NCBI RefSeq assembly: GCF_003060885.1
Contig: NZ_QAIG01000005.1
Coordinates: 787,982 to 851,981, forward strand
Direction of reading: 5' to 3'
Length of the DNA: 64,000 bases
Source of the DNA: Pseudomonas sp. HMWF032
GTDB taxonomy: Bacteria; Pseudomonadota; Gammaproteobacteria; Pseudomonadales; Pseudomonadaceae
The notes beneath the pieces were generated by a model. The model was not told where the DNA came from. It was given only the letters and a program-made list of their open reading frames with translations, and searched no databases. Position numbers and translations under genes: made by a program. How positions within the stretch are numbered: the first letter of the stretch is position 1; each line of letters starts with the position of its first letter. Of this stretch, positions 1 through 8,737 are shown one piece after another.

Positions 1-6
1 AGAACA

Positions 7-1131
7 ATGTCTACACGTCGTGATTTCATCAAGCAACTGACAGCCGCTGCAGGTTTGGGTGTCGTAGCAAGCATGGGTATAGGCCTGAGTGCACCGCAGG
101 TGCGTGCGGCATTGGGTAATAGCTGGTACATGCCCGACGAAAACGAGCTGCAAGAGCGCATCTTTCTTGCGTTCGCCGCGTCGGCGGCAACCTGGGAGGA
201 TTGGGCGGCACCGGTCAATGACTGTATTGCGTTGCTGGCCAGAACCATTGCCCGTTATCAGCCGGTGACGGTGCTGTGCCGTGCAAATCAGCTTTCGCTC
301 GCCCGTCGCAAGTGCGGCACGACCAATATCAAGTTCCTCACCATGCCGCTCAACGATATCTGGGTGCGCGACTACGGCGGCACCTTCGTGGTGGATGGTC
401 AAGGCGGGCGTGGCCTGGTTGATTTCAACTTCAATGGCTGGGGGAACAAGCAAGCTCACGCCAGCGATGCTCAGGTGGCGGATGCATTGAGCTACGAAAC
501 GTCGGCCACCTATGTCGCCAGCATGCTGACAGGCGAGGGTGGCGGCATCGAAGTGGATGGTCACGGCACGGCAATCATGACCGAGAGCTGCTGGGTTAAC
601 AGCAACCGCAACCCGGGCTGGACGCGGGCGCAGATCGAGGCCGAGTTGAAGGCCAACCTGGGGCTGCGCAAGATCATCTGGTTGCCGGGCATCAAGGGCA
701 AGGACATCACGGATGCTCATGTCGATTTCTATGCACGCTTCGCCTCCAGGGGGGTGGTGATCGCGAACCTCGACAATGACCCTAAGTCCTATGACTACGC
801 GGTTACCCGCACCCACCTTGAGATACTCAAGAACGCCACCGATGCAGACGGCAACAAGCTGGCGATACACACCCTGCCGCCACCCCTGAAGAAACGCAGC
901 AACGTCTACACCCAGAACAACCCGGATTTTGCGGCCGGCTACATCAATTACCTGCCGATCAATGGCGCGGTGATCGTGCCGCAGTTCGGTGACACCGCCG
1001 CTGACACATTCGCCAGGGACCTGCTGACCAGGCTGTATCCGGGGCGCGCGGTGGTGCAAGTGAATATCGACCCGCTTGCTGCGGGTGGCGGTGGCATCCA
1101 TTGCGTGAGCAAAAACATGCCGGCGGTCTAG
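7..1131 (+). CDS. Tat-exported agmatine deiminase-family protein
   Basis: This is a 374-residue protein of the agmatine deiminase / peptidyl-arginine deiminase (guanidino-group hydrolase) family. A twin-arginine signal (TRRDFIK, residues 3-9, then a hydrophobic stretch and a VRA cleavage site near residue 34) predicts folded export to the periplasm, whereas the classical AguA is cytosolic. The family hallmarks are present: an RD pair in NDIWVRDYG, the ExGGIxVDG segment, the HVDFYARF histidine, and the catalytic cysteine C366 in GGGGIHCVSK near the C terminus. Only six bases precede the start, so its ribosome site cannot be judged; the Tat motif right after the ATG supports the start. The likely substrate is agmatine or a related guanidino compound, but the sequence does not prove which. 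Confidence 0.85.
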   Translation: MSTRRDFIKQLTAAAGLGVVASMGIGLSAPQVRAALGNSWYMPDENELQERIFLAFAASAATWEDWAAPVNDCIALLARTIARYQPVTVLCRANQLSLARRKCGTTNIKFLTMPLNDIWVRDYGGTFVVDGQGGRGLVDFNFNGWGNKQAHASDAQVADALSYETSATYVASMLTGEGGGIEVDGHGTAIMTESCWVNSNRNPGWTRAQIEAELKANLGLRKIIWLPGIKGKDITDAHVDFYARFASRGVVIANLDNDPKSYDYAVTRTHLEILKNATDADGNKLAIHTLPPPLKKRSNVYTQNNPDFAAGYINYLPINGAVIVPQFGDTAADTFARDLLTRLYPGRAVVQVNIDPLAAGGGGIHCVSKNMPAV

Positions 1132-1142
1132 GTGCGTTTAGC

Positions 1143-1174
1143 GCCATAAGGGGTTTTGCGTAGCCCCTTATGGC
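1143..1174. terminator. 11-bp inverted repeat after the deiminase gene
   Basis: GCCATAAGGGG (1143-1153) pairs perfectly with CCCCTTATGGC (1164-1174) around a 10-base loop, 12 bases after the deiminase stop codon. No T-tract follows, so it may be a 3' mRNA end or stabilising structure rather than a strong intrinsic terminator. Confidence 0.5.
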
Positions 1175-1374
1175 ACGGTGTTGAACGGGTGCCGCTGCGC
1201 CATGCGCATTGTTTTTTCAGCCAGCCATTCTGAATTTTTTCGCGGCCGTATGGTTGCCACGCTATGTTTTTAAAGCCTTACCGACCGTTATGGCTGTTGC
1301 TGCTGGCAACGGTTTCTGAAACCACCCCGTGTCCGCTATGAGGCTGGCGCGGACGTACTAAGAGGGCATTTCTA

Positions 1375-3039
1375 ATGCGCAGTTCACGCTCGTTGGCGCT
1401 GGTGCTGCTGTTCGGCAGCAGTCTGGTCGTGGCCGATGAATCCGCCACCCTGTTGTTGCACAACGCCAAGATTTATACCGTCAATGCGCAGCAGCCCTGG
1501 GCCAGCGCGATGGTGATCGATGATGACGGCAGTATCCTCGCTATCGGGGATGACGATGACGTGGCCGAGTATGTCGACGACGACACCGAGGTTGTCGATA
1601 TTCAGGGTCGTTTGCTGTTGCCCGGATTTCAAGATACCCATGCCCATGTTCTGGATGCTTCCTCCGAAGCCCAGGGCGACTGCCAGGTTTCACCGCAGGA
1701 CGACGTTGCGCAGTGGCTTGTGGACATCCAGGCATGCAATGAACAAGACGCAGGCGAGTGGTTATTGGGCTGGGGGTTTTCGATCCACAGCCTGCTGGAT
1801 GATGAGAACACCCCGCGTGAGCTGCTGGACAGCATCATTCCTGAACGGCCGGTGGCGATCATGGAAGAAACGTCGCATTCGTACTGGCTTAACTCCAAGG
1901 CGCTGGAGCTGGCAGGTATCAATGACCAAACCGAGAATCCTGCCGGTGGTGTGATTCTGCGTGACGAGGCTGGGCGGGCCACTGGCCTCTTGCTGGACAA
2001 TGCCGGAGACCTGGCGCTGGATAAAGCCTTGCCGCCTTCGCGGGCGTTAGCGGATGTCTACTATCAGGCGGTGCTCGCCGGGCAGGATGAGCTGGCTAAA
2101 AACGGCATCACTTCGGTTGCCGATGCCCGGGTATTCTGGCGGCGTGGGCATATGGAGGCCTGGCGTCGCGCGGCTGATCAGGACGAATTGACTGCACGCA
2201 CGACCTTGGGGCTCTGGGCCTACCCGACACTGGATGACGACGAGCAACTGGACGCGCTTAAAGCCCTGTATGACGAAGGCTCAGATGAGAGCCTGCTGCG
2301 GGTCACACAGATCAAGTTTTATGTCGACGGCCTGATCCATAACACCACCGCGGTCATGAAACAGCCTTATCTGCAAAGCCTGCCCGGAGTCGACTCGCGA
2401 GGTGTTTACTACTTCACGCCCGAGCGCTTGACGCGCTATACCCGCGAGCTGAGTGAAGCCGGCTTTGACATGCATGTGCATGCCATTGGTGATCAGGCTG
2501 TTCGTGATGGACTGGATGCGTTCGCGGCGGCGGTGGCTGGCGGGCGTCATCGCTTGACCCACGTTGAACTGGTGGATCGCCGTGACGTGCCGCGCTTTAA
2601 GCAACAAGGTGTCATCGCAGACTTCCAGCCCAGCCCCTATTTTCAGCCCTCGTTCCTGAAGAGCAATGAGCCGATGATTGGTGATCGCGCCTACGCGATG
2701 CTGCCTATGCGTGAGCTGTATGACGCCGGTGCCCGGGTAACCCTTAGCTCTGACTGGGACGTTAACCCGGTTTCGCCATTGGGCATCATGCAAAACGCCC
2801 TGAGCTTAGGCCCGCGCAGCCTGCCTAGCCTGGAGGCGGCGGTTAAGGCCTATACCTTGGATGCGGCCTATACCCTGCGCCAGGAAAAGGACACCGGCTC
2901 GCTGGAAGTGGGTAAACAAGCCGATCTCGTTGTGCTTGATCAGAACATCTTCGACTTGCCGATTAAGCAGATTGGTCAGGCCAAGGTGCTTTGGACCTTG
3001 CTGGGCGGTGAGGAAACCTATCGCCATAAGAATTTTTGA
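1375..3039 (+). CDS. Exported amidohydrolase (YtcJ-like)
   Basis: This is a 554-residue metal-dependent hydrolase of the amidohydrolase superfamily, closest in layout to the YtcJ/Amidohydro_3 group. It has an N-terminal Sec signal (about residues 1-20, ending VVADE), so it should act in the periplasm. The metal-binding HxH lies in the DTHAHV segment, further histidines are in HVHAIGDQ and RLTHVEL, and the metal-site aspartate is in SSDWDV. The C terminus returns to the composite beta domain (KQADLVVLDQ), as is usual for the family. The substrate is unknown. It follows the exported deiminase at 243 bases, with an inverted repeat between them, so a shared transcript is uncertain. Confidence 0.85.
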   Translation: MRSSRSLALVLLFGSSLVVADESATLLLHNAKIYTVNAQQPWASAMVIDDDGSILAIGDDDDVAEYVDDDTEVVDIQGRLLLPGFQDTHAHVLDASSEAQGDCQVSPQDDVAQWLVDIQACNEQDAGEWLLGWGFSIHSLLDDENTPRELLDSIIPERPVAIMEETSHSYWLNSKALELAGINDQTENPAGGVILRDEAGRATGLLLDNAGDLALDKALPPSRALADVYYQAVLAGQDELAKNGITSVADARVFWRRGHMEAWRRAADQDELTARTTLGLWAYPTLDDDEQLDALKALYDEGSDESLLRVTQIKFYVDGLIHNTTAVMKQPYLQSLPGVDSRGVYYFTPERLTRYTRELSEAGFDMHVHAIGDQAVRDGLDAFAAAVAGGRHRLTHVELVDRRDVPRFKQQGVIADFQPSPYFQPSFLKSNEPMIGDRAYAMLPMRELYDAGARVTLSSDWDVNPVSPLGIMQNALSLGPRSLPSLEAAVKAYTLDAAYTLRQEKDTGSLEVGKQADLVVLDQNIFDLPIKQIGQAKVLWTLLGGEETYRHKNF

Positions 3040-3048
3040 TCGCCTAAC

Positions 3049-3083
3049 GTTGTGCCCGCACTGCTCACTGGTGCGGGCACAAC
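3049..3083. terminator. Bidirectional terminator-like hairpin between convergent genes
   Basis: GTTGTGCCCGCAC (3049-3061) and GTGCGGGCACAAC (3071-3083) form a perfect 13-bp stem with a 9-base loop. It sits in the 49-base gap between the convergent amidohydrolase and alcohol dehydrogenase genes. There is no long T-tract on either side. Confidence 0.6.
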
Positions 3084-3088
3084 AACCA

Positions 3089-4123
3089 TCAGCAGCTGGC
3101 GTCCAGCACCACCCGGTAACGCGCCTTGCCACTGCGCAAGTGGTCGATGGCTTCGTTGACCTTGCTCATGGGGAAGTGTTCGACCTGCGGCACGATCTGA
3201 TGCCGCGCGCAGAATTCCAGCATGGTCGCCATGTTGCTCGGCGAGCCAACCGGCGAGCCGGACAGGCTCTTCTGTTTTGGGATCAGGTTGAACACATGCA
3301 CCGGGATGGCGCTGGGCACAATGCCGACAAAGTGCAGGCGGCCTTTGCCGCGCAACGTGCCGATCATGGCGTTCCAGTCCAGGTCGGCGCTGGCGGTGAC
3401 CAAGAGGAAATCCAAGCTGCCGGCAATCGCTTTCAGCGCCGCGCTGTCAGTCGAGGCCACCACCTTGTGTGCGCCCAGGCGTTTGGCTTCTTCTTGTTTG
3501 CTCAGTGACGAAGTGAAGGCCGTTACCTCGCAGCCCCAAGCATTGAGGAAACCCAGCGCCAGATGGCCGAGGCCGCCGATGCCAACCACGCCAACCTTGT
3601 CGGTGGGCTTTACGTCAAAGTCCAGCAGCGGGCTGAACACTGTGGAACCGGCGCAGAACAGCGGGCCGACCAGCGCTGGATCAAGACCGTCTGGCAGCGG
3701 CACGGCCCAGGCCCAGTGGCTGCGCAAGCGGTCGGCGAAACCACCGTTGCTGCCGACAATCGTCGGTTTTACTGTGCCGCAGAGTTGGTGCGAGCCTTCC
3801 ATGCACGAGCTGCAATGCATGCAGCTGCCCTTGTACCAGCCGATGCCCACGCGCTGGCCGAGCTTCAGGCCGCGTGCTTGCGGGCCGAGACGTACCACGG
3901 TGCCGACCACTTCATGACCGGGGATAAAGGGGTAGCGTGCATTGCCCCATTCGTTGTCGATCATCGACTGGTCAGAGTGGCAGATGCCGCAGTACTCCAC
4001 GGCCACTTCAACGTCTTCGGCGCCCAGCGGGCCGGGGTCATAACTGAACTGTTCGAGGGGCGCGCCGGGGGCTTTGGCGGCCCAGCCGGTAAAGGTGTCG
4101 ACGATGGATTCGGACGAACTCAT
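3089..4123 (-). CDS. Zinc-dependent NAD(P) alcohol dehydrogenase
   Basis: This is a 344-residue medium-chain dehydrogenase/reductase of the cinnamyl alcohol dehydrogenase / YahK type that interconverts aldehydes and alcohols. The catalytic zinc ligands C45, H70 (with E71) and C157 are visible, as are the four structural-zinc cysteines C101, C104, C107 and C115, and a Rossmann motif GIGGLG at 181-186. The length is normal for the family. The ATG is preceded by GAGG at a good distance. It is convergent with the amidohydrolase and divergent from rluE, so it is probably monocistronic. The cofactor is likely NADPH by family, but that is inference. Confidence 0.88.
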   Translation of the reverse strand: MSSSESIVDTFTGWAAKAPGAPLEQFSYDPGPLGAEDVEVAVEYCGICHSDQSMIDNEWGNARYPFIPGHEVVGTVVRLGPQARGLKLGQRVGIGWYKGSCMHCSSCMEGSHQLCGTVKPTIVGSNGGFADRLRSHWAWAVPLPDGLDPALVGPLFCAGSTVFSPLLDFDVKPTDKVGVVGIGGLGHLALGFLNAWGCEVTAFTSSLSKQEEAKRLGAHKVVASTDSAALKAIAGSLDFLLVTASADLDWNAMIGTLRGKGRLHFVGIVPSAIPVHVFNLIPKQKSLSGSPVGSPSNMATMLEFCARHQIVPQVEHFPMSKVNEAIDHLRSGKARYRVVLDASC

Positions 4124-4264
4124 AACAATGGCCTCGGGACGGGAAACACAACCTTGCCAGCATAGCCCGCTACACCGGCCAAGGCAGTGCGGATCACTCG
4201 GGCTGATAGTCCAACCGTGGCCTCGGTTACACTGGCCGCCTCATCACCGCTTGCTGGATTGTCT

Positions 4265-4897
4265 ATGTCACGCCCACCTCGTCCTGCGTCCACTCGCCCA
4301 TACAGCGGCAAACCTGCCGTGCGTCGCGTGGCCAAGGCGCCGCCTGCCGAGCCGCGCTTGCTGGTGCTGAACAAACCCTTTGATGTGCTGACCCAGTTCA
4401 ATGACGAGCAGGGCCGCGCCACGCTCAAGGATTTTGTCGATGTGCCAGGCGTTTACCCGGCCGGACGACTGGACCGCGACAGCGAAGGGTTATTGCTGCT
4501 GACCAACGACGGCGGCCTGCAGGCGCGCATCGCCGACCCCAAACACAAACTGGCGAAAACCTATTGGGTGCAGGTGGAAGGTGAGCCGAGCGAAGGGCAA
4601 TTGCAGCAACTGCGCGACGGTGTGCAGTTGAACGATGGGCCCACCCTGCCCGCCGACGCTCGCCTGCTGGATGAGCCGCTGCTATGGGATCGCCACCCGC
4701 CGGTGCGCTTTCGCAAAAGCATTCCCACCGCCTGGCTGGAGTTGGTGATTCGCGAGGGGCGCAACCGTCAGGTGCGGCGCATGACGGCGGCCGTTGGCTT
4801 ACCGACCTTGCGTCTGGTGCGGGTGGCCATCGGCCCGTTCACGCTGGGTGGCTTGCAGCCGGGGCAGTGGCGTGAGGTGCCGGCACGCCTGGATTGA
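4265..4897 (+). CDS. rluE: 23S rRNA pseudouridine synthase RluE
   Basis: This is a 210-residue RsuA/RluB/E/F-family pseudouridine synthase without an S4 domain, as in RluE, which modifies U2457 of 23S rRNA in E. coli. The catalytic aspartate is D70 in [14 protein letters not shown], and the family motif [13 protein letters not shown] is present near the C terminus. The frame is open further upstream, but the ATG at 4265 gives the normal family N terminus: a short basic tail, then [11 protein letters not shown]. RluE rather than RluB or RluF is favoured by the short length and the missing N-terminal RNA-binding domain. Confidence 0.87.
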   Translation: MSRPPRPASTRPYSGKPAVRRVAKAPPAEPRLLVLNKPFDVLTQFNDEQGRATLKDFVDVPGVYPAGRLDRDSEGLLLLTNDGGLQARIADPKHKLAKTYWVQVEGEPSEGQLQQLRDGVQLNDGPTLPADARLLDEPLLWDRHPPVRFRKSIPTAWLELVIREGRNRQVRRMTAAVGLPTLRLVRVAIGPFTLGGLQPGQWREVPARLD

Positions 4898-4976
4898 TTC
4901 GCACCGGCTCAGCAGCGCCATGACGTTGCCCGGCGAGGACGGCACCGCCCAAGGGCGTTTGCCGGCATGACGTGGA

Positions 4977-5369
4977 TCAATAACCGGCCTTGATGATCGC
5001 AATACCCTTGTTCAGTACCTCGCGCCAGGCTTGGCGGATTTCAGCGGTGCACTGCTTGTCATGTTCACCGATGGTGAGCAGCAGGGCTTCGAGCCACAGG
5101 TCATAAAGCTCGGGGCGGATGTCCAGCTTGGCACGCGAATGGGACTCGCCGAGGGCGCGCAGTTTGCTATCGGGCATGCCGCGCGCATGCATCACCAGAT
5201 TGAGGATGCCCTGACGCAGCAGCTGCTTCTGTCCACCCATCTCGGTATGGGTGAACTTCTCCCGTACCTGCGGCGAACTGGCGAGGAAGTGACGGTAGAA
5301 GCTGTCGAAGAAGTCAGGGCTGGCGCAGCAGCGACCATAGCTCTGCATCACCAGATCGGCAGGGGACAT
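4977..5369 (-). CDS. Single-domain globin
   Basis: This is a 130-residue haem globin with no reductase domain. H77 in the GESHSRAKLDI segment fits the proximal haem ligand, and H61 lies one helix earlier. The length matches single-domain bacterial globins. The role could be binding of oxygen or nitric oxide, or redox sensing; the sequence does not decide. The ATG has an AGGAG five bases upstream. The gene lies alone between rluE (convergent) and a small membrane protein gene on the same strand about 110 bases upstream. Confidence 0.78.
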   Translation of the reverse strand: MSPADLVMQSYGRCCASPDFFDSFYRHFLASSPQVREKFTHTEMGGQKQLLRQGILNLVMHARGMPDSKLRALGESHSRAKLDIRPELYDLWLEALLLTIGEHDKQCTAEIRQAWREVLNKGIAIIKAGY

Positions 5370-5482
5370 GAGTACTCCTGAGGTGGGCGGCTGAACGCCG
5401 CAGACTAATGGGGGCGGCCGCTAGACAAGCGGGCAAGGCACGCGCGGCGAAACCGGTTTATGCGACCAGTCGCGACGTCTTG

Positions 5483-5701
5483 TCAGCCGTGAATGCCGCG
5501 AGCGGCTTCGATGATGTAGGTGATGATCGGCTTGGCCAGAAAAGCGAACAGGCACAGGCCCAGGGTGAGGAACAGAATTGCCGTGCCAAGGCGGCCTGCT
5601 TTGGACTTCTTGGCCAGGTCCCAGATGATGAAGAACATGAACAGAATCAGCCCGCCCACCAGGACGTACATCATCAGGGATTCAAACTGTTCGGTTTCCA
5701 T
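5483..5701 (-). CDS. Small two-helix membrane protein, DUF2788 family
   Basis: This 72-residue protein has two hydrophobic segments, roughly residues 10-28 and 42-62, joined by a short basic loop (KKSKAGR). I recognise it as the DUF2788 family, common in Pseudomonas, with no known function. The inner membrane is the expected location. It shares its strand with the globin gene downstream and the Lrp-type gene upstream, but the gaps exceed 100 bases, so an operon is doubtful. Confidence 0.75.
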   Translation of the reverse strand: METEQFESLMMYVLVGGLILFMFFIIWDLAKKSKAGRLGTAILFLTLGLCLFAFLAKPIITYIIEAARGIHG

Positions 5702-5840
5702 TCGGGCCTCGTAAACCTGCGGGTGTTCGGCTGAGCGCCGAAGATCAGTGCGTGGGCGGGTGCTGTGACACTCGCCTGAGGGGCGCGATTATACGCGCAA
5801 GGGTCGATGCTGCCAGTCGCCCACCTTCAGGGTGCGGCGA

Positions 5841-6329
5841 TCAGCCGCGCAGGTGCTGCAAGGGCAACTGCGTGGTGGAAAGGATCTGCTGCAATACGAA
5901 ACTGGAGCGCACGCTGGAAACCCCCTCGATGCGGGTCAGGGTGCCCAGCAGCAGCTTCTGGTAATGATCCATATCTGGCACCACCACTTTGAGCTGATAG
6001 TCGGCATCCATCCCGGTCACCAGGCAGCACTCGAGCACTTCTGGGCATTTACGAATTTCTTCCTGAAAATGTTCGAAGCGTTCCGGGGTGTGTCGATCCA
6101 TACCGATCAGTACGTAGGCGGTGAGGGTCAGGCCCAGTTGCTTGCGATCAAGCAGGGCCACCTGACCGAGGATGTAACCATCATCCTGCAACTGCTTAAC
6201 CCGTCGCGAGCAGGGCGAGGGCGACAGGCCGATGCGCTCGGCCAGGTCCTGGTTGGACAGGGTCGCATCGCGCTGCAATTCGGCGAGGATATTCAGGTCG
6301 TAGCGATCAAGTCTGTTCATCTTTGCCAT
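5841..6329 (-). CDS. Lrp/AsnC-family transcriptional regulator
   Basis: This 162-residue feast/famine regulator begins with a winged helix-turn-helix (about residues 8-50; recognition region LAERIGLSPSPCSRRV) and ends with the AsnC ligand-binding domain (about 70-150). It probably forms dimers or octamers that bind DNA in response to an amino acid. No transport or catabolic gene is directly beside it, so the regulon is unknown. Repeated GCGC(TT/AA)GTGGT words upstream of its start could be autoregulatory sites. ATG at 6329 is used here; M4 is a possible alternative. Confidence 0.85.
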   Translation of the reverse strand: MAKMNRLDRYDLNILAELQRDATLSNQDLAERIGLSPSPCSRRVKQLQDDGYILGQVALLDRKQLGLTLTAYVLIGMDRHTPERFEHFQEEIRKCPEVLECCLVTGMDADYQLKVVVPDMDHYQKLLLGTLTRIEGVSSVRSSFVLQQILSTTQLPLQHLRG

Positions 6330-6600
6330 GCTTTTGTTTGCTGATTGCTGTTAATCATGCGCTTGTGGTGATTAATTGCGCAAGTGGTGGTTATATCAGC
6401 AATGTTCGCAATCTTTCGCTGCGCTGCCAGGCGTAAGCTTTACCTCAACTTCAAGGCCCGGACGACACGTCCAGCCGCCTCGCCCAATCAGGTGAGCGGT
6501 CGCCGCCGATCCCACCGGATCGTCACGGCACCCGGGTTCGCACTGCCCAACCAGGCGGGCGACGAAAAGGCGTTACCATCGCCACAATGACGGACACGCA
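6330..6600. other. Upstream region of the Lrp-type gene with imperfect direct repeats
   Basis: No supported gene is seen here. GCGCTTGTGGT (6359-6369) and GCGCAAGTGGT (6378-6388) form an imperfect direct repeat with a 19-base period, about 30-60 bases upstream of the regulator's start, beside the AT-rich words TTAATC and ATTAATT. This fits an autoregulatory Lrp-type region, but it is inference. The rest, up to the terminator at 6601, shows no clear element. Confidence 0.3.
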
Positions 6601-6636
6601 AAAAAGGGGAAGGCCTGCAGGCCTTCCCCTTTTTTG
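6601..6636. terminator. Perfect palindromic bidirectional terminator
   Basis: An 18-base arm, AAAAAAGGGGAAGGCCTG, is followed directly by its exact reverse complement, giving a GC-rich stem flanked by A6 and T6. It lies 15 bases past the stop codon of the MAPEG gene (minus strand) and can end transcription in both directions. Confidence 0.85.
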
Positions 6637-6650
6637 TTGCCGGTGATTGA

Positions 6651-7073
6651 TCAGCCCGCCAGGCCGGCGAATTGCAGCAACCACCAGGTGATAATCGCCA
6701 GTTGCACGAAGAATGCAGCAAAGCGCAGCCAGACAAACAGCGGGCTGGTACTGATCAGGTGCATCAAACTTTGCAACAGCCGCGCGCCAAGCAGCAGCAG
6801 GGCCAGCGGTTCGGTGATGGCGGTTTGCGCAGTGGCAATGGCGTAAAGCAGCAGTGCGGCTTGTAGTGGCAGGTTTTCCAGGCAGTTGGCGTGGGCACGG
6901 ACCAGGCGTTGGCCAAAGTTGCCGGGGGTGTTGCTGCCATCGGGGTTGAAGGCATTGACGGCCATCTTGCCGCTGAGCACCAGTAGGCCGCGCTGGTTGA
7001 CCAGCAGCACAATCAGTAACAGGGCCCAGGCCACCAGGCCGAGCAGGGAGGTCGCGGTTGCGGTCAGGGTCAT
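6651..7073 (-). CDS. MAPEG-family membrane protein
   Basis: This 140-residue integral membrane protein has four hydrophobic segments (about 9-27, 69-85, 88-105 and 116-136). The MAPEG signature lies in RAHANCLENLP (R59, H61, N63, E66, N67), the glutathione-binding region of this family. Members are glutathione transferase or peroxidase-like enzymes or simple membrane homologues; the bacterial substrate is usually unknown. The ATG at 7073 has GGAG seven bases upstream. A strong terminator follows. Confidence 0.8.
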   Translation of the reverse strand: MTLTATATSLLGLVAWALLLIVLLVNQRGLLVLSGKMAVNAFNPDGSNTPGNFGQRLVRAHANCLENLPLQAALLLYAIATAQTAITEPLALLLLGARLLQSLMHLISTSPLFVWLRFAAFFVQLAIITWWLLQFAGLAG

Positions 7074-7142
7074 GGGGTCGCTCCTTCATCTTGTTGTTGT
7101 GGGGTGGGGCGAACGGAGTCTACGATTTTTAGAGTATTTGCT

Positions 7143-8051
7143 CTAGCTGTCCGTTGGTGCTGTTGCCCTGTGCTTCACCACGCTGATGGGGTCGGCATGC
7201 ACCAGTACTTCGGCGCGAGGAAACTCCCGGCGAATGGCCGCTTCTACTGCCTCGCAGAGGCTATGTGCAGCCTGCAGGCTCAGTTCACCCGGCAACTCCA
7301 CATGCAACTGCACGAACCAATGGGTGCCGGAGAGGCGCGTGCGCAAGTCGTGCACGCCCAACACGCCGGGTACGGCGCAGGCCAGGCTGTGCATCTGCGT
7401 GCTGATCTGCGGATCGAGTTCCTGATCCATCAGCACGGTCGCCGCCTCGCGGACGATGCTGATGGCACTCCAGAAGATGTACAGCGCAATGCCGATACCG
7501 AAGATAGCGTCCAGTTGCGGCCAGCCGTAACTGGCCAGCAGCAATGCCAGGAGGATGCTGCTGTTGAGCAGCAGGTCAGAGCGGTAGTGCAGCGAGTCGG
7601 CACGAATCGCCGTGGAACCGGTCAGCTTCACCACATGACTCTGGAACAGCAGCAGGGCGATGGTCACCGCCAGCGACAGCAGCATCACCGCAATACCCAG
7701 GGCCGGTGCGCCAATCGGTTCGGGATTGAGCAAGCGGTCGATGGCGTGACTACCCACCAGCAGCGCGCTGGCGCCGATAAACAGCGCCTGACCCAAGCCG
7801 GCCAGGGCTTCGGCCTTGCCGTGACCGTAGCGATGATCCTCATCGGCCGGGCGCAGGGCGTAGTGCACGGCGATCAGGTTAAGCAGCGAGGCGGCGCCAT
7901 CGAGTAGCGAGTCGGTGAGCCCGGCGAGCAGGCTGACCGAGCCGCTGAGCCACCAGGCAATGGCTTTGGCCAGCGCCAGAGTGAGCGCAGCCGCCAACGC
8001 AGCGAAGGTCGCCAGGCGCATCAGGCGGGCGTGTTGCGGTTGTATGTTCAC
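7143..8051 (-). CDS. Cation diffusion facilitator, FieF/ZitB type
   Basis: This 302-residue proton-coupled divalent metal exporter has about six transmembrane segments and a cytoplasmic C-terminal domain. The transport-site ligands match FieF: D47 and D51 in the TDSLLD helix, and H155 and D159 in HYRSD. A cytoplasmic-loop cluster, DEDHRYGHG (D72, H73, H77), matches the FieF second site. A DxxD-HxxxD site favours Zn2+ and possibly Fe2+ or Cd2+. The start is a GTG at 8051 with only a weak ribosome site. The downstream MAPEG gene is 69 bases away on the same strand and could be cotranscribed. Confidence 0.87.
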   Translation of the reverse strand: MNIQPQHARLMRLATFAALAAALTLALAKAIAWWLSGSVSLLAGLTDSLLDGAASLLNLIAVHYALRPADEDHRYGHGKAEALAGLGQALFIGASALLVGSHAIDRLLNPEPIGAPALGIAVMLLSLAVTIALLLFQSHVVKLTGSTAIRADSLHYRSDLLLNSSILLALLLASYGWPQLDAIFGIGIALYIFWSAISIVREAATVLMDQELDPQISTQMHSLACAVPGVLGVHDLRTRLSGTHWFVQLHVELPGELSLQAAHSLCEAVEAAIRREFPRAEVLVHADPISVVKHRATAPTDS

Positions 8052-8084
8052 GGGCTATCCAGAGGGTGCCTGTAAAAGGGTGGA

Positions 8085-8310
8085 GCCTGTTCCCGATCTT
8101 GCGAGCTAGAGCCCTGCAAGGCGCTACGTAGTAACAGCCTCCGGCTGGTCAAAACCGGCGAGGAACGGTCGGCGTCGCGGGCGACTGTACTGTTGTACAT
8201 GAGTATTACCCGTTTCACTCGCCCTTCGGGTCGCGCTAACGCGCATTAGCCGCACGCGGCCTGCCGAGCCTGTTTTTAACGCAGCAGGGCCGACGCGCAG
8301 CGGATTGTCA
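8085..8310. repeat. Structured intergenic element, possible dispersed repeat
   Basis: The 266-base gap between two minus-strand genes holds no plausible gene but several short self-complementary motifs: GTAC-TGTT-GTAC near 8187-8198, CCCTTCGGG near 8222-8230, and GCTAA-CGCGCA-TTAGC near 8235-8250, together with repeated GTCGGC/GCCGAC words (8169 and 8290 areas). The look resembles non-autonomous intergenic repeats of Pseudomonas. It is not repeated elsewhere in this window, so dispersal cannot be shown here. Confidence 0.4.
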
Positions 8311-8317
8311 CAGTTTA

Positions 8318-8737
8318 CTAGGCTGCCGGGCGCAGACCATAGGCTGCCAGCTGCTCCGCACTGCCGCTGTGCTGGATCAGGCGCGGGTCATCCAGGGGCA
8401 GGCTGTGGCCGGTTTGCACTTCGATCAGCGCCTTGAGCTTGAGCGGGTCGATCTTACCGTTGGCATCCACCACATCTTGCAGATCCTGTGGATCCACCTG
8501 GGAAGTCATACCACCAGGCAGGTAGATCGCCCCGGTGGCGAAGTCGATGCCGAAGGCGATCAGCCCAGGAATCACATAGAACAGAATGCCGATGGCGTTG
8601 AGACCGGCCACAACCGGGTCGATGCGGCCTTCGATCTGGCCACGACGTTCCGGGAAGAACAGGGTGCCACAGGCGCTCAGTTGGGTAAGCAGGGTGGCGA
8701 CGAGAAGGCCACCGATAACGCGGGTTTGGGTGCGCAT
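8318..8737 (-). CDS. Small lipoprotein of unknown function
   Basis: This 139-residue protein has a type II signal: a hydrophobic stretch ending in the lipobox L20-S-A-C23, so it should be lipid-anchored after cleavage before C23. A second hydrophobic segment (about residues 45-70, rich in G, I, F) follows, then a mixed C-terminal half. I recall close homologues in Pseudomonas annotated only as hypothetical or wrongly as polyribonucleotide nucleotidyltransferase; nothing here looks like that enzyme. GGAG lies seven bases before the ATG. No function is assigned. Confidence 0.75.
   Translation of the reverse strand: MRTQTRVIGGLLVATLLTQLSACGTLFFPERRGQIEGRIDPVVAGLNAIGILFYVIPGLIAFGIDFATGAIYLPGGMTSQVDPQDLQDVVDANGKIDPLKLKALIEVQTGHSLPLDDPRLIQHSGSAEQLAAYGLRPAA

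Noticed and set aside
5408..5734. A plus-strand frame opposite the DUF2788 gene
   Set aside because: It has no ribosome site or domain and lies opposite a recognised membrane protein gene.
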